Shown: positions 1-9,161, numbered from the stretch's first letter. The stretch is 64,000 nt of DNA from Curtobacterium flaccumfaciens (GCF_013359815.1 NZ_JABMCF010000037.1:62001-126000), one strand, 5' to 3'. Made by a program: numbers and translations. Notes: a model not told the origin generated them from the sequence alone.

Positions 1-123
1 AAGCGCAACGCCATCGAGCGCGTCTACCGCGACGCACGCGCGCAGCGCTTCGAAGAGGGCACCAACGAGATCCAGAAGCTGATCGTCGGCCGCGCCGTCG
101 TGACCGGCAAGGCCGGGTTCTAG
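1..123 (+). CDS. Acyl-CoA dehydrogenase, C-terminal fragment (truncated by window edge)
   Basis: Only the last 40 codons are in the window, in frame from base 1 to TAG at 121-123. The fragment carries the family's C-terminal signature: Y-R-D-A followed by EGTNEIQKLIVGR, the flavin- and substrate-contacting EGT(N/S)EI(Q)R segment of acyl-CoA dehydrogenases. These FAD enzymes introduce the trans-2 double bond in fatty or amino-acid acyl-CoAs. The two following genes, a FabL-like reductase and a dienoyl-CoA reductase-like flavoenzyme, fit a lipid-metabolism neighbourhood. Substrate class cannot be read from this fragment. Confidence 0.85.
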   Translation, partial: KRNAIERVYRDARAQRFEEGTNEIQKLIVGRAVVTGKAGF

Positions 124-144
124 ACCACAACCAACCACCGGACT

Positions 145-176
145 GGAGGCCCGTGGCGGGCCCGCCCCGCGCCTCC
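145..176. repeat. Imperfect type-A palindrome (GGAGGCCCG family)
   Basis: Arms 145-160 and 161-176 pair with two mismatches, starting GGAGGCCCG and ending GCGCCTCC. It lies just after the acyl-CoA dehydrogenase stop and before the reductase at 207. It belongs to the dispersed gene-end palindrome family also seen at 5383, 15881, 23250, 28075, 32791 and 54951. Probably a transcription terminator. Confidence 0.55.
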
Positions 177-206
177 CGTCCGTCCCCACGCACGCAAAGG
201 ACCGCA

Positions 207-1052
207 GTGACCGACAGCACCAACGCACCCATCGCACTGATCACCGGCGCTTCGCGCGGCATCGGCCGCCTGCTCGCGCAGAAGCTCGGCCAGCGCGGCG
301 TCACCGTCGTGGTGACGTACAAGGGCAACGCCGACCTGGCCGAGGAGTCCCTGGCCGACGTCAAGGCGGCAGGCGGCGACGGCATCACGGCGCAGGTCGA
401 CATCGAGCAGCCGGAGTCGATCGACGCCCTGTTCGACCTGGTGCGCGACACCTACGGACGCCTCGACATGTTCGTCGCGAACGCCGCCGCGAGTGCGTTC
501 AAGCCCGTCGCCGACCTCAAGCTGCACCATCTCGACCGCAGCTACGCCACGAACGCCCGCTCGTTCGTGCTCGGCGCCCAGCGCGCCGCGGAGCTCATGG
601 ACCGGGGTGGCCGCATCGTCGTCGTGACCTCGTACGGATCACTCCGGGCATTCCCGACCTACGCCGCACTCGGTGCCGCCAAGGCCATGAGCGAGGCGTA
701 CATGAAGTACATGGCGGTGGAGTTCGGTCCGCGTCAGATCACGGTCAACGCGGTGAACGGCGGCCTCATCGACACCGACTCGCTCGAGTACTTCTACACG
801 AAGGTCCCCGGGCAGGCGCCGATGGACACCGTCCTCGAGAAGCTCCCGCTGCAGCGCCCCGGGACGGCCGACGACATGGCCGACGCCGTCGACTTCCTGC
901 TGTCGGACAAGGCCGGGTACATCACCGGGCAGGTGCTCTCGGTCGACGGCGGGCTGACGGTCATCGCCCCGCCGTACTGGTCGGACACGACGTCGCCCCT
1001 CCGCGACGCGGTGCTGCCAGCCGACGCTCCGGGCGCGGACACCGCAGAATAG
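207..1052 (+). CDS. SDR-family enoyl-ACP reductase, FabL-like (Y-X6-K type)
   Basis: 281-residue short-chain dehydrogenase. The cofactor motif TGASRGIG is at 13-20 and the NAA motif at 92-94. The catalytic Tyr152 and Lys159 are separated by six residues. Classical SDRs have Y-X3-K, while Y-X6-K is the mark of enoyl-ACP reductases FabI and FabL, and the flanking residues resemble Bacillus FabL. Expected activity is NADPH-dependent reduction of trans-2-enoyl thioesters. The start is GTG207 behind AAAGGA at 197-202; an in-frame upstream ATG/GTG region at 153 lies inside a palindrome and has no ribosome site. Four bases separate it from the next gene, so the two are probably co-transcribed. It could instead act on another enoyl or keto substrate. 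Confidence 0.75.
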   Translation: MTDSTNAPIALITGASRGIGRLLAQKLGQRGVTVVVTYKGNADLAEESLADVKAAGGDGITAQVDIEQPESIDALFDLVRDTYGRLDMFVANAAASAFKPVADLKLHHLDRSYATNARSFVLGAQRAAELMDRGGRIVVVTSYGSLRAFPTYAALGAAKAMSEAYMKYMAVEFGPRQITVNAVNGGLIDTDSLEYFYTKVPGQAPMDTVLEKLPLQRPGTADDMADAVDFLLSDKAGYITGQVLSVDGGLTVIAPPYWSDTTSPLRDAVLPADAPGADTAE

Positions 1053-1056
1053 GCGC

Positions 1057-3192
1057 ATGAGCAGCGTCGCTTCCGCCCCCGTCGTGCCGGAGTCCCTCCG
1101 GACCGTCGCGTCACCCTGGACCCTCGGCCCCCTGCACCTGGCGAACCGGGTGGTGATGGGGTCGATGCACACCGGGCTCGAGGTGCACGACGACGGCGGA
1201 GCCGGCATGGCCGCCTTCTACCGCGAACGGGCGGCCGGCGGCGCGGCGTGCATCATCACCGGCGGCATCGCGGTGAACGACGAGGCCCGCGGCGGTCCGG
1301 ACTTCGCGGTGTTCGGCGTCGGGGGAGCCGACGAGCGGTTCCGGGTGGCGGTCGACGCCGTGCACGACGAGGGCGGGACGATCCTCGCGCAGCTGTTTCA
1401 CGCCGGGCGGTACGCGCTCGCGTCGGGCATGGTCGACCGGCACGGTGACCCGCAGCGCGTCGTGGCGCCCTCGGCCCTGCCGTGGGCGGCCGCTCGCGGT
1501 GTGGTGCCGACCGAGCTGACGTCGACCGAGGTCGAGCGGACCATCGAGGACTTCGCCGCCGCGGCCCGCACCGCCCGCGCGATCGGGTTCGACGGCGTCG
1601 AGATCATGGCGTCCGAGGGGTACCTGATCAACCAGTTCCAGTCGCCGCTGACGAACCTGCGCGACGACGAGTGGGGCGGCGATGCGGAACGGCGTCGGCG
1701 CTTCGCGATCGAGGTCGTCCGGGCCGTGCGCGCCGCGGTGCCCGAGCTCGCCGTGACCATCCGGCTGTCCGGCGCCGACCTGATGCCCGGCTCGTCGACC
1801 GAGGACGAGGTCGACGCGCTCGTGCACGACCTGCTGCCGCTCGGGCTCGACGGCATCTCGGTCGGCATCGGCTGGCACGAGTCCCGCACCCCGACCGTGC
1901 AGGCCTCGGTGCCGCACGGGGCCTGGTTGGCGTACGCGACACGGATCGCCGCGGTGGTGCGCGCGTCCCCGCACCCGGACGTCCGCGTGATCGCGTCGAA
2001 CCGGATGACGGACCTGCGCGACGGCGAGGCCGTGCTCAGCGACGGACTGATCGACGCCGTCGCCCTCGCCCGGCCGTTCCTCGCCGACCCCGCCATCGTG
2101 TCGCGCTCGCTCGCGGGCGGGTTCGCCCTGGTGAACACCTGCATCGGCTGCAACCAGGCGTGCCTCGACCGTTCGATCATCGGCGCACCGGTGTCCTGCC
2201 TGGTGAACCCCCGTGCCGCCCGCGAGGTCGCGTTCCCCGCCCGCCCGACCACCGACCCGAAGCGCGTCGACGTCGTCGGTGGCGGACCGGCCGGGCTCGC
2301 CGCCGCGGTGGACGCCGCACGCCGGGGCCACGACGTCACCGTCTGGGAGGCGTCCGACCGCCTCGGCGGCCAGTTCGGCCTCGCCGCACTCGTCCCGGGC
2401 AAGGAGGACTACGCCGCCACGGTGCGCTCTGCCCGCGCCGAGCTCGCGGAGCGGGGCGCCACGATCCACCTCGGACGCCCGGCGACGGCTGCGGACCTCG
2501 TCGACAGCGACGCCGTCGTGCTCGCGGCCGGGGTGGTCCCGCGGAGCATCGACGTCCCGGGCAGCGACCTGCCGCACGTGCTGTCCTACGAGCAGGCCCT
2601 GCGGAACGGCGTACCCGAGGGCACCGTCGCGATCATCGGCGGTGGCGGCATCGGCGTGGACACCGCGGCGTTCCTGACCGAGTCGCCCGACGAGGTCGTC
2701 CGTGCCGGCGAGTTCGCGGCCCGCTGGGACCTCGACGTGTCCGAGGAGCTCGTCGGCGACGTGCCGCAGCGGCTCCCCGCGGCACGGCGCACCACCCGGC
2801 CGGGGTCCCAGGTGACGGTGCTCCGGCGTTCGGGCAAGTTCGGCCAGGGGATCGGCATCACCTCGCGCTGGGTCGCGATCGGCCGGCTGCGGGATGCCGG
2901 GGTGCGGATGGTCGGCGGCGTGCAGGAGTACCTGCGCATCGAACCCGGGGTGCTCTGGATCCGCGACGAGCACGGGGACGAGGTCGGCGTCCCGGCGGAC
3001 ACCGTCGTGGTCTGCGCCGGGCAGGAGCGCGCGACCGACGCCGGGGGTGACGCGCCCGACGGACTCGCCACGGGCCTCCAGGCCGCCGGCGTGCCGTACG
3101 CCGTCGTCGGCGGCGCGCGTGACGCACGGAGCGTGGACGCGGTCCGGGCGACGTCCGAAGCCCTCGAAGCGGTGCGGCGGCTCGCGCCGTAG
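1057..3192 (+). CDS. 2,4-dienoyl-CoA reductase-like flavoenzyme (old yellow enzyme plus NAD(P)-binding module)
   Basis: 711 residues, the normal length for the FadH / trimethylamine-dehydrogenase-like family. Residues about 20-345 form the FMN-binding TIM barrel. A cysteine cluster C-x2-C-x3-C followed by a further Cys (CIGCNQAC...SC, about 364-385) binds a 4Fe-4S cluster. Residues about 405 onward hold an FAD Rossmann motif ([12 protein letters not shown]) and a second dinucleotide fold (IIGGGGIG, about 525). Family members reduce conjugated dienoyl-CoAs so that unsaturated fatty acids can enter beta-oxidation, or reduce other enones. The ATG follows the upstream gene by four bases. Exact substrate unknown. 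Confidence 0.8.
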   Translation: MSSVASAPVVPESLRTVASPWTLGPLHLANRVVMGSMHTGLEVHDDGGAGMAAFYRERAAGGAACIITGGIAVNDEARGGPDFAVFGVGGADERFRVAVDAVHDEGGTILAQLFHAGRYALASGMVDRHGDPQRVVAPSALPWAAARGVVPTELTSTEVERTIEDFAAAARTARAIGFDGVEIMASEGYLINQFQSPLTNLRDDEWGGDAERRRRFAIEVVRAVRAAVPELAVTIRLSGADLMPGSSTEDEVDALVHDLLPLGLDGISVGIGWHESRTPTVQASVPHGAWLAYATRIAAVVRASPHPDVRVIASNRMTDLRDGEAVLSDGLIDAVALARPFLADPAIVSRSLAGGFALVNTCIGCNQACLDRSIIGAPVSCLVNPRAAREVAFPARPTTDPKRVDVVGGGPAGLAAAVDAARRGHDVTVWEASDRLGGQFGLAALVPGKEDYAATVRSARAELAERGATIHLGRPATAADLVDSDAVVLAAGVVPRSIDVPGSDLPHVLSYEQALRNGVPEGTVAIIGGGGIGVDTAAFLTESPDEVVRAGEFAARWDLDVSEELVGDVPQRLPAARRTTRPGSQVTVLRRSGKFGQGIGITSRWVAIGRLRDAGVRMVGGVQEYLRIEPGVLWIRDEHGDEVGVPADTVVVCAGQERATDAGGDAPDGLATGLQAAGVPYAVVGGARDARSVDAVRATSEALEAVRRLAP

Positions 3193-3356
3193 CGAGTCGG
3201 CTCGCATCACGGCCGGGAATCTGCAAGAATGAACGGTCGAATCGCCGCAGCTCGACCCTCTATCCAGCTGTGAGCGATCTCTCTCGAGCTTTCGCCGTGT
3301 GTGCCCCCACGCCCGCGGTTCCAGTTCAACCACAACGAAAGCAAACAGGAGCAATT
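3193..3356 (+). promoter_or_regulatory. Leader and promoter region of the rpsP operon
   Basis: 164 bases without a gene between the flavoenzyme and rpsP. A -10-like AAGAAT at 3225-3230 is the best promoter candidate. The ribosome site ACAGGAG is at 3345-3351. No convincing hairpin terminator was seen, so readthrough is possible. Confidence 0.35.
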
Positions 3357-3770
3357 GTGGCTGTCAAGATCCGTCTGAAGCGTCTCGGTAAGATCCGTGC
3401 GCCCTACTACCGCATCGTCGTCGCCGACTCGCGCACCAAGCGCGATGGTCGTGTCCTCGAGGAGATCGGTCAGTACCACCCGACCGAGGAGCCCTCGGTC
3501 ATCAAGATCGAGTCCGAGCGTGCGCTCTACTGGCTCGGCGTCGGCGCGCAGCCGACCGAGCAGGTCGCGGCCCTCCTCAAGCTGACCGGCGACTGGGCCA
3601 AGTTCAAGGGCGAGAAGGACACCGAGTCCAAGGTCAAGGTCGCCGAGCCGAAGCCGGCCTTCCAGGTCGACTCCTCGAAGAAGGCCGTGCTCAAGCCGAA
3701 GTCGGAGAAGACGGCTCCCGCCGCCAAGGCCGACGACGCCGAGACCGCCGACGAGACGACCGAGGCGTAG
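3357..3770 (+). CDS. rpsP: 30S ribosomal protein S16
   Basis: 137 residues starting at GTG3357 behind ACAGGAG. The N-terminal 80 residues ([20 protein letters not shown], then RDGR and IGQYHP) are the conserved S16 fold that binds the 5' domain of 16S rRNA. The remaining 50-odd residues are an Ala/Lys/Glu-rich tail usual in actinobacterial S16. It opens the run rpsP-khpA-rimM-trmD, which groups ribosome assembly with tRNA methylation and is conserved in actinobacteria. Longer reading frames to 3270 include the leader and are not supported. Confidence 0.97.
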   Translation: MAVKIRLKRLGKIRAPYYRIVVADSRTKRDGRVLEEIGQYHPTEEPSVIKIESERALYWLGVGAQPTEQVAALLKLTGDWAKFKGEKDTESKVKVAEPKPAFQVDSSKKAVLKPKSEKTAPAAKADDAETADETTEA

Positions 3771-3773
3771 TCC

Positions 3774-4010
3774 TTGCTCGAATCCGCGCTGACGCACCTC
3801 GTCAAGGGGATCGTCGATCACCCTGACGACGTGCGCGTCGCCAGCTCCACCTCCCCACGCGGCGAGGTCCTCGAGGTGCGCGTGCACCCCGAGGACCTCG
3901 GCCGCGTGATCGGTCGCGCCGGGCGCACCGCCAAGGCGCTCCGCACCCTCGTCACGGCCCTGGCCGACGGCAAGCGCGTGCGGGTCGACGTGGTGGACAC
4001 CGATTCCTAG
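3774..4010 (+). CDS. khpA: KH-domain RNA-binding protein KhpA
   Basis: 78 residues from a TTG start three bases after rpsP. A single KH domain carries the GRVIGRAGRTAKALR loop, the GxxG RNA-binding motif. KhpA proteins bind RNA, often with KhpB, and influence cell elongation and ribosome-related functions. The position between rpsP and rimM is the standard one in actinobacteria and firmicutes. Length matches the family (75-80 residues). Confidence 0.93.
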   Translation: MLESALTHLVKGIVDHPDDVRVASSTSPRGEVLEVRVHPEDLGRVIGRAGRTAKALRTLVTALADGKRVRVDVVDTDS

Positions 4011-4029
4011 GGAGACGACCCAGCTCCGG

Positions 4030-4575
4030 GTGGGTCGAATCACGAAGGCGCACGGGCTCAAGGGCGGCATCAAGCTCGAGCTCTACACCGACGACCCGGA
4101 TCGTCGGTTCACCCCGGGCGCCACCTTCACGCTCCAGGTCCCCGACGACTCACCGTGGTCGGGCAAGACCCTCGAGCTGGATGAACTCCGCTGGTACAAC
4201 GGTCACCCCGTCGCGTTCTTCGCCGGGATCGACGACCGCACCGCGGCCGAGTCCCTGGCGCGCATCATCCTCTGGGTCGAGCAGGACGCCGACGCCGAGA
4301 CCGGTGAGGACGACGCCTGGTACGACCACCAGCTCGTCGGGCTCAAGGTCCTGCGTGACGGCGTCGAGGTCGGCACCGTCGCCCGCGTGGACCACATGCC
4401 CGCACAGGACCTGCTCGCGATCGACACGCCGTCCCGCGGCGAGGTCCTCGTGCCGTTCGTCTCGGCCATCGTGCCCGCGGTCGACATCGCGGCCGGCACC
4501 GTCACGGTCACGCCCCCGCAGGGCCTGTTCGAGGATCCCGAGGACACCTCGCGCCCCGAGACGGTCACGGACTAG
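4030..4575 (+). CDS. rimM: 16S rRNA processing protein RimM
   Basis: 181 residues. The conserved opening [22 protein letters not shown] marks the N-terminal RimM barrel, and the PRC-barrel half ([11 protein letters not shown]...DLLAID) follows from about residue 95. RimM binds S19 and helps mature the 3' domain of 16S rRNA. The start is GTG4030, with GGGAGA right after the khpA stop as a rather distant ribosome site. No other start keeps the whole domain. Next gene trmD follows after five bases. Confidence 0.95.
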   Translation: MGRITKAHGLKGGIKLELYTDDPDRRFTPGATFTLQVPDDSPWSGKTLELDELRWYNGHPVAFFAGIDDRTAAESLARIILWVEQDADAETGEDDAWYDHQLVGLKVLRDGVEVGTVARVDHMPAQDLLAIDTPSRGEVLVPFVSAIVPAVDIAAGTVTVTPPQGLFEDPEDTSRPETVTD

Positions 4576-4580
4576 TCCCC

Positions 4581-5273
4581 GTGCGGATCGACATCGTCAC
4601 GATCTTCCCGGAGTTCTTCTCCGTGCTCGACGTGTCCCTGCTGGGCAAGGCCCGCTCCGGCGGTCTGCTCGACCTGCACGTGCACGACCTGCGGTCGTGG
4701 ACCACCGACCGACACCGCACCGTCGACGACACCCCGTACGGCGGTGGCGCCGGCATGGTGATGAAGCCGGAGCCGTGGGCGCAGGCGCTCGAGGCGCTCT
4801 TCCGCCCCGACGGCTCGTCGACCCTGGTGGTCCCGACGCCGGCCGGCACGCCTTTCACGCAGTCGATCGCGCGGTCGCTCGCGTCGACGTCGGAGCACCT
4901 CGTGTTCGCCTGCGGGCGGTACGAGGGCATCGACGCCCGCGTCTTCGAGTGGGCGTCGTCGCGCGCCACCGTCGTCGAGCTCTCGCTCGGCGACTACGTG
5001 CTGAACGGCGGCGAGGTCGCCGCGATGGCGATGATCGAGGCCGTCGGACGACTCGTCCCCGGCGTCGTCGGCAACCCCGAGTCGCTGGTCGAGGAGTCCC
5101 ACGAGGACGGCCTGCTCGAGTACCCCTCGTACACCAAGCCCGCGTCGTGGCGCGGCCTCGACGTCCCTGACGTCCTGCTCAGCGGGCACCACGCCCGCGT
5201 CGGTGCCTGGCGGCACGAGCAGCAGCTGGAGCGAACGCGGCGCGTCCGTCCGGACCTGCTGCCGCCTGCCTGA
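4581..5273 (+). CDS. trmD: tRNA (guanine-37-N1)-methyltransferase TrmD
   Basis: 230 residues, GTG start. SPOUT-family motifs are visible: IVTIFPEFF at the start, [17 protein letters not shown] (substrate loop), [10 protein letters not shown] and the trefoil-knot SAM site [14 protein letters not shown]. It methylates G37 of tRNAs reading CNN codons and so prevents +1 frameshifting. Last gene of the rpsP run. The convergent gene map follows, and two palindromes lie between them. Confidence 0.97.
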   Translation: MRIDIVTIFPEFFSVLDVSLLGKARSGGLLDLHVHDLRSWTTDRHRTVDDTPYGGGAGMVMKPEPWAQALEALFRPDGSSTLVVPTPAGTPFTQSIARSLASTSEHLVFACGRYEGIDARVFEWASSRATVVELSLGDYVLNGGEVAAMAMIEAVGRLVPGVVGNPESLVEESHEDGLLEYPSYTKPASWRGLDVPDVLLSGHHARVGAWRHEQQLERTRRVRPDLLPPA

Positions 5274-5301
5274 CCTGCTGGCGCGTCTGCCGGCTGGACG
5301 A

Positions 5302-5363
5302 GTTTCGGGCTGAGCGACACTCCTCGCGGTTCGTTCCGCGTGAACTGTCGCTGAGCACGAAAC
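5302..5363. repeat. Type-B extragenic palindrome (GAACTGTCG-containing)
   Basis: Outer arms 5302-5319 and 5346-5363 match at 16 of 18 positions (GTTTCG.GCT.AGCGACA). An inner stem CGCGG 5325-5329 / CCGCG 5336-5340 sits in the loop. It lies in the convergent gap between trmD and map. The right arm contains GAACTGTCG, also the heart of the palindrome at 62045-62091, which suggests a small REP-like family. Confidence 0.6.
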
Positions 5364-5382
5364 CCGGCCCCGCCGTGTCTGC

Positions 5383-5418
5383 CTGGAGGCACGGGGCGGG
5401 CCCGCACCGTGCCTCCAG
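5383..5418. terminator. Convergent terminator trmD/map (type-A palindrome)
   Basis: Perfect 12-bp stem CTGGAGGCACGG (5383-5394) with its complement at 5407-5418 and a 12-base loop. It lies a few bases from the map stop and after trmD, so it can serve both strands. No U-tract is present, as in several other members of this palindrome family. Confidence 0.7.
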
Positions 5419-5422
5419 CCCG

Positions 5423-6214
5423 TCAGACGGTCGGGTCGGCGCGCTGGGCGCGACGCAGGGTCAGGACCTCGGGGCCGGCCTCGGTGACCGCCACGGTGTG
5501 CTCGACGTGCGCGGCACGTGAGCCGTCGACACTGCGCAGCGTCCAGCCGTCGTCGTCCTGGTAGAGCTCGTCGGTGGTCTGCATGAGCCACGGCTCGATC
5601 GCGACGACCAGACCCGGCCGGAGCTTCAGGCCGCGACCCGGACGGCCGTCGTTCGGCACGTGCGGGTCCCCGTGCATCGTGCGACCGACGCCGTGCCCAC
5701 CGAACTGCAGGTTCACGTCGTGACCGGCCTGGTGCGCCACGTGACCGATGGCGTGCGAGACGTCGCCGAGCTTGTTGCCGGGAGCCGCCTGAGCGATGCC
5801 GGCGGCCAGTGCTCGTTCGACCGTGGCGATCAGGGCCTGGTCCTCGTCGCGCGGTGTGCCGACCTGGACGCTGACGGCGGAGTCCGCGACCCAGCCGTCC
5901 ACGCTCGCGGCGAAGTCGAGGCTCACGAGGTCGCCGTCCTGCAGCACGTGGTCGTGCGGCAGGCCGTGCAGGGCGGCGTCGTTGACCGAGGTGCAGAGGT
6001 TCTTGCCGAACGGCGACATGCCGAACGACGGGTGGTAGTCGACGTAGCAGCTCTCCGCCCCGCGTTCGGCGATCATCCGGGCTGCGACGCGGTCGAGGTC
6101 GAGCAGGTTGACGCCGACGTCGACGGTCTCGAGCAGCTCGTCGAGGACGTCGGCCACGAACCGGCCGGCGACGCGCAGTCCGTCCAGCTCGGCGGGGGTG
6201 CGGAGTTCGATCAT
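5423..6214 (-). CDS. map: Methionine aminopeptidase, type I
   Basis: 263 residues. It removes initiator methionine from nascent proteins. The pita-bread fold is recognised by the His in LHGLP, the metal ligands Asp in [16 protein letters not shown], the His in GGHGVGR, and the glutamates in AIEPW and VEHTV. Length is normal for type I. Transcribed divergently from rplS, with about 170 bases between the start codons. The standalone setting (not behind secY-adk) suggests it may be one of two paralogues in the genome. Confidence 0.94.
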   Translation of the reverse strand: MIELRTPAELDGLRVAGRFVADVLDELLETVDVGVNLLDLDRVAARMIAERGAESCYVDYHPSFGMSPFGKNLCTSVNDAALHGLPHDHVLQDGDLVSLDFAASVDGWVADSAVSVQVGTPRDEDQALIATVERALAAGIAQAAPGNKLGDVSHAIGHVAHQAGHDVNLQFGGHGVGRTMHGDPHVPNDGRPGRGLKLRPGLVVAIEPWLMQTTDELYQDDDGWTLRSVDGSRAAHVEHTVAVTEAGPEVLTLRRAQRADPTV

Positions 6215-6232
6215 GGGTCCATCCTCGTCGTT

Positions 6233-6260
6233 TTGTCTCCCGCGCTCTGTGTGGCATTAT
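6233..6260 (+). promoter_or_regulatory. Candidate rplS promoter
   Basis: TTGTCT at 6233-6238 and CATTAT at 6255-6260 are separated by 16 bases and resemble -35 and -10 boxes. They are followed by a leader of roughly 115 bases before the rplS ATG at 6383. The leader may carry L19 autoregulation, but I see no defined fold. Confidence 0.45.
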
Positions 6261-6382
6261 TGAACGCTGTGCCCTGGCTGGACTCTGCCACGGGGGAGTC
6301 GCCGACACCGGGCACGCACCACCACTTTCCGAACCTTCGATCCGCGGCGACCCGTGCGCGTCCGCAGAGAGTGAAACCCACC

Positions 6383-6739
6383 ATGAGCCAGCTCCTCGAC
6401 AACGTCGACGCAGCATCGCTGCGTACCGATGTCCCGGACTTCCGTCCCGGCGACACCATCAAGGTGCACGTCAACATCATCGAAGGCACGCGCTCGCGTA
6501 TCCAGGTCTTCCAGGGAGTCGTCATCGGCCGTCAGGGCCACGGCATTGGCGAGACCTTCAAGGTCCGCAAGGTGAGCTTCCAGGTCGGCGTCGAGCGCTG
6601 GTTCCCGGTGCACTCGCCGATCATCGATCACATCGAGATCGTCACCAAGGGTGACGTCCGTCGTGCGAAGCTCTACTACCTGCGCGAGCTCCGCGGCAAG
6701 GCGGCCCGCCGCAAGATCAAGGAGAAGCGCGACGCCTGA
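6383..6739 (+). CDS. rplS: 50S ribosomal protein L19
   Basis: 118 residues from ATG6383. The family core is clear: [20 protein letters not shown], then FQGVVI, the [19 protein letters not shown] segment, and the basic tail [14 protein letters not shown]19 sits at the 30S-50S interface. The much longer upstream reading frame is antisense to map and is not coding. Followed by lepB and rnhB, the usual actinobacterial order. Confidence 0.97.
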   Translation: MSQLLDNVDAASLRTDVPDFRPGDTIKVHVNIIEGTRSRIQVFQGVVIGRQGHGIGETFKVRKVSFQVGVERWFPVHSPIIDHIEIVTKGDVRRAKLYYLRELRGKAARRKIKEKRDA

Positions 6740-6862
6740 TCGCCTTCACAGTGAACGTCCGCGAGCCGGACGCCGCTGCGAGCCCCTCGTCCATGTACGG
6801 TTGTGCATCGACGGGGGGCTCTTCCCATTTGCGGGGAGTCAGTGGTTCGAACGAGAGCGGAA

Positions 6863-7606
6863 ATGACGGACACGACAGAGGATTCCGGGCGCAGGCCACG
6901 TGCCGAGAAGCAACGGAACGGTGTCCTCACATTCCTCCGCGACCTCGTCATCATCTTCATCGCGGCACTGCTCGTGTCGTTCCTGGTGAAGACGTTCCTG
7001 ATCCGGTCGTTCTACATCCCGTCGGCGTCGATGGAGAACACGCTCCAGATCAACGACCGCGTCATCGTGAACGAGCTCGTCCCCGGCGCCGTGGCGCTGA
7101 AGCGGGGAGACGTCGTCGTCTTCAAGGACCCGGGCGGTTGGCTCACCGGGTCCGAGGTGCCGAGCGTCACGCCGGACACCCAGCCCGCGAAGGCCATCGA
7201 CTGGGCACTGACCCAGGTCGGTCTCGGCACCGGTGACAGCGACGACCACCTGATCAAGCGCGTCATCGGTCTGCCCGGTGACAAGGTGTCCTGCTGCAAC
7301 GACCTCGGGCAGATGTCGGTGAACGGTGTGCCGATCAAGGAGCCGTACCTGAAGCTCCCCGCCGGCGCCCCGGCCTCGGCGACCGACTTCTCGGTCACCG
7401 TGCCGAAGGGCACCATCTGGGTGATGGGCGACAACCGGAACGACTCGAAGGACTCCCGGTACAACGGCGACACCCCGTCGAAGGGCTTCGTCCCGATGTC
7501 CGACGTCACGGGTCGCGCGTTCGTCATCTCGTGGCCGGCGAGCCGCTGGACGTGGCTCGACGACCACCCCGAGGTGTTCGCCGGCGTGGAGGAGCGCGAC
7601 GAGTGA
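6863..7606 (+). CDS. lepB: Signal peptidase I
   Basis: 247 residues from ATG6863 behind GAGAGCGGA. One N-terminal membrane helix (about 22-42) is followed by the catalytic Ser56 in SASMENTL. The Lys general base is in HLIKRVIGLPGD, and box E is GDNRNDSKDSR. It cleaves signal peptides of Sec and Tat substrates on the outer face of the membrane. The insertion between boxes C and D (about 100-125) is usual for actinobacterial LepB. The start overlaps nothing; rnhB overlaps its stop by four bases (GTGA). Confidence 0.95.
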   Translation: MTDTTEDSGRRPRAEKQRNGVLTFLRDLVIIFIAALLVSFLVKTFLIRSFYIPSASMENTLQINDRVIVNELVPGAVALKRGDVVVFKDPGGWLTGSEVPSVTPDTQPAKAIDWALTQVGLGTGDSDDHLIKRVIGLPGDKVSCCNDLGQMSVNGVPIKEPYLKLPAGAPASATDFSVTVPKGTIWVMGDNRNDSKDSRYNGDTPSKGFVPMSDVTGRAFVISWPASRWTWLDDHPEVFAGVEERDE

Positions 7607-8310
7607 CCGCCGTCCGTCCGTCGCTCCGGGTCGAGAAACGTCTGCTCGCCGAGGGCCGCGTGACGGTCATCGGCATGGACGAGGTCGGCCGTGGCGCCAT
7701 CGCCGGTCCGGTCGGCGTCGGTGTGGCCGCGGTGACGCTCGACATCGGTCGTGTGCCCCAGGGGCTCGCGGACTCGAAGCTGCTGTCGGAGGCGCGCCGG
7801 ACCGACCTCGTGCCCGTCGTGCAGCGCTGGGCGCGCACGGCGGTCGGCATGGCGTCGGCGGAGTTCGTCGACCAGCAGGGCATCGTGCCCGCCCTCGGTG
7901 CAGCCGGTGCCCAGGCGCTCGGCTCCCTGGTCGCCGACGGGGTGTCCCTCGACGGCGCGGTGGTCGTGCTCGACGGCTCGTTCGACTGGTTGAGCCGTGC
8001 TCTGCCCGCGTCGCTCCGTCCGGCCACTGATCCGCTCGAGGTCGTCGTCCGGGTCAAGGCCGACCGCGACTGCGCCTCGGTGGCCGCGGCGTCCGTGGTG
8101 GCCAAGGTCGCCCGTGACGCGCTCATGATCTCCGCGCACGACGAGGCTCCGCACTACGGGTGGGTGTCGAACAAGGGCTACGGGTCGACGGCGCACTACG
8201 ACGCGATCCGGGCGATCGGGGCGCACGCGCTGCACCGGAAGTCGTGGCTGCACCAGGCCTCGAGCGTCGCGCTGGACGGGTTCGACGAACTCGACGCCCT
8301 CGCCGGTTGA
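7603..8310 (+). CDS. rnhB: Ribonuclease HII
   Basis: 235 residues starting at GTG7603, which overlaps the lepB stop and lies behind GGAGGAGC (translational coupling). The catalytic acidic residues are visible in GMDEVGRGAIAGP (Asp, Glu), VLDGS (Asp) and VKADRDC (Asp). The enzyme removes misincorporated ribonucleotides and RNA primers from RNA:DNA hybrids. An in-frame upstream start at 7531 lies inside lepB and is unlikely. Confidence 0.95.
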   Translation: MTAVRPSLRVEKRLLAEGRVTVIGMDEVGRGAIAGPVGVGVAAVTLDIGRVPQGLADSKLLSEARRTDLVPVVQRWARTAVGMASAEFVDQQGIVPALGAAGAQALGSLVADGVSLDGAVVVLDGSFDWLSRALPASLRPATDPLEVVVRVKADRDCASVAAASVVAKVARDALMISAHDEAPHYGWVSNKGYGSTAHYDAIRAIGAHALHRKSWLHQASSVALDGFDELDALAG

Positions 8311-8340
8311 GCCCGTCGTCCGCACGGGCCTCCGTCGCCG

Positions 8341-8346
8341 TAGACT
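8341..8346 (+). promoter_or_regulatory. -10 hexamer TAGACT for a probably leaderless mRNA
   Basis: TAGACT ends nine bases before the ATG of the DUF2469 gene, so the transcription start should fall at or next to the start codon. No ribosome site is present. The same arrangement recurs elsewhere in this window (see findings). Confidence 0.6.
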
Positions 8347-8355
8347 GTGGGCGCA

Positions 8356-8679
8356 ATGGATGAGGACGAATTCGACGACTACGACCGCGAGGTCGAGCTG
8401 GCCCTGTACCGCGAGTACCGCGACGTGGTGTCGCAGTTCCGTTACGTGGTCGAGACGGAGCGCCGTTTCTACCTGGCGAACGAGGTCGAACTCGTGCGCC
8501 GTGACACGGAGCACGACTTCTACTTCGAACTGACGATGAACGATGTCTGGGTCTGGGATGTCTACCGTTCCGACCGGTTCGTCAAGGGTGTCCGGGTACT
8601 CACGTTCAAGGACGTGAATGTCGAGGAACTCACGACGCGGGAACTCGAACTGCCGAAGGAACTCGCACTCGACGAGTGA
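8356..8679 (+). CDS. DUF2469 family protein
   Basis: 107 residues, very acidic at the N-terminus (MDEDEFDDYDRE), then a compact alpha/beta region with RFYLANEVELVRR and FYFELTMNDVWVWDVYR. The family is restricted to actinobacteria and of unknown function. It usually lies just after rnhB and before yraN, as here. It has its own likely leaderless promoter. Start ATG8356 chosen because the upstream GTG8347 would lie between the -10 box and the start site. Confidence 0.9.
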   Translation: MDEDEFDDYDREVELALYREYRDVVSQFRYVVETERRFYLANEVELVRRDTEHDFYFELTMNDVWVWDVYRSDRFVKGVRVLTFKDVNVEELTTRELELPKELALDE

Positions 8680-8753
8680 TCGTCAATTTCCTTTCTCCTG
8701 CTTCTTTCTCGGTGAATCGCCGCTGATCCGGACCGTCAGGGAAATGTGCGCGC

Positions 8754-8759
8754 TATTCT
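8754..8759 (+). promoter_or_regulatory. -10 hexamer TATTCT upstream of lsr2
   Basis: TATTCT at 8754-8759 stands 37 bases before the lsr2 ATG, in a locally AT-richer stretch (8685-8775) that is unusual for this chromosome. The ribosome site AGGAG is at 8786-8790. AT-rich DNA is the preferred binding target of Lsr2-type proteins, so autoregulation is plausible. Confidence 0.55.
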
Positions 8760-8796
8760 GATGGGGAAATAACCGCCCCACGAACAGGAGCACCCC

Positions 8797-9147
8797 ATGG
8801 CACAGAAGGTCACCGTCCAGCTCGTCGACGACCTCGACGATTCCCCCATCACCACCGGTGAAGGCCGGACGGTCGAATTCGCGTTCGACGGCTCGTCGTA
8901 CGAGATCGACCTGTCGAACGACAACGTCGACAAGTTCCGCGAGGCGATCTCCGACTACATCGCCGCAGCGCGCAAGGTCTCCGGTCGTCGCACCGGCGGC
9001 GGTTCCGCGCCGAAGTCCGCCCCGAAGCGCGGCAACTCCGAAGAACTCGGCAAGATCCGCGAGTGGGCCAAGGAGAACGGGTACGAGGTCTCCTCCCGCG
9101 GGCGCATCTCGACGCAGGTGCAGGAAGCCTACGCAGCAGCGCACTGA
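8797..9147 (+). CDS. lsr2: Lsr2-type nucleoid-associated protein
   Basis: 116 residues. N-terminal dimerisation domain (AQKVTVQLVDDLD...VEFAFDGSSYEIDLS), a basic Gly/Ser/Pro linker, and a C-terminal DNA-binding domain (IREWAKENGYEVSSRGRI) that contains the RGR AT-hook-like minor-groove motif. Lsr2 is the actinobacterial H-NS analogue, bridging DNA and silencing AT-rich, often foreign, genes. Monocistronic, with its own promoter and a strong terminator. Confidence 0.96.
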   Translation: MAQKVTVQLVDDLDDSPITTGEGRTVEFAFDGSSYEIDLSNDNVDKFREAISDYIAAARKVSGRRTGGGSAPKSAPKRGNSEELGKIREWAKENGYEVSSRGRISTQVQEAYAAAH

Positions 9148-9161
9148 CGCTCGTCGCAGCA

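Noticed and set aside
1111-3354. 747-codon open frame on the minus strand opposite the dienoyl-CoA reductase
   Set aside because: Arg/Gly/His-rich product without domains; antisense shadow caused by GC bias at third codon positions.
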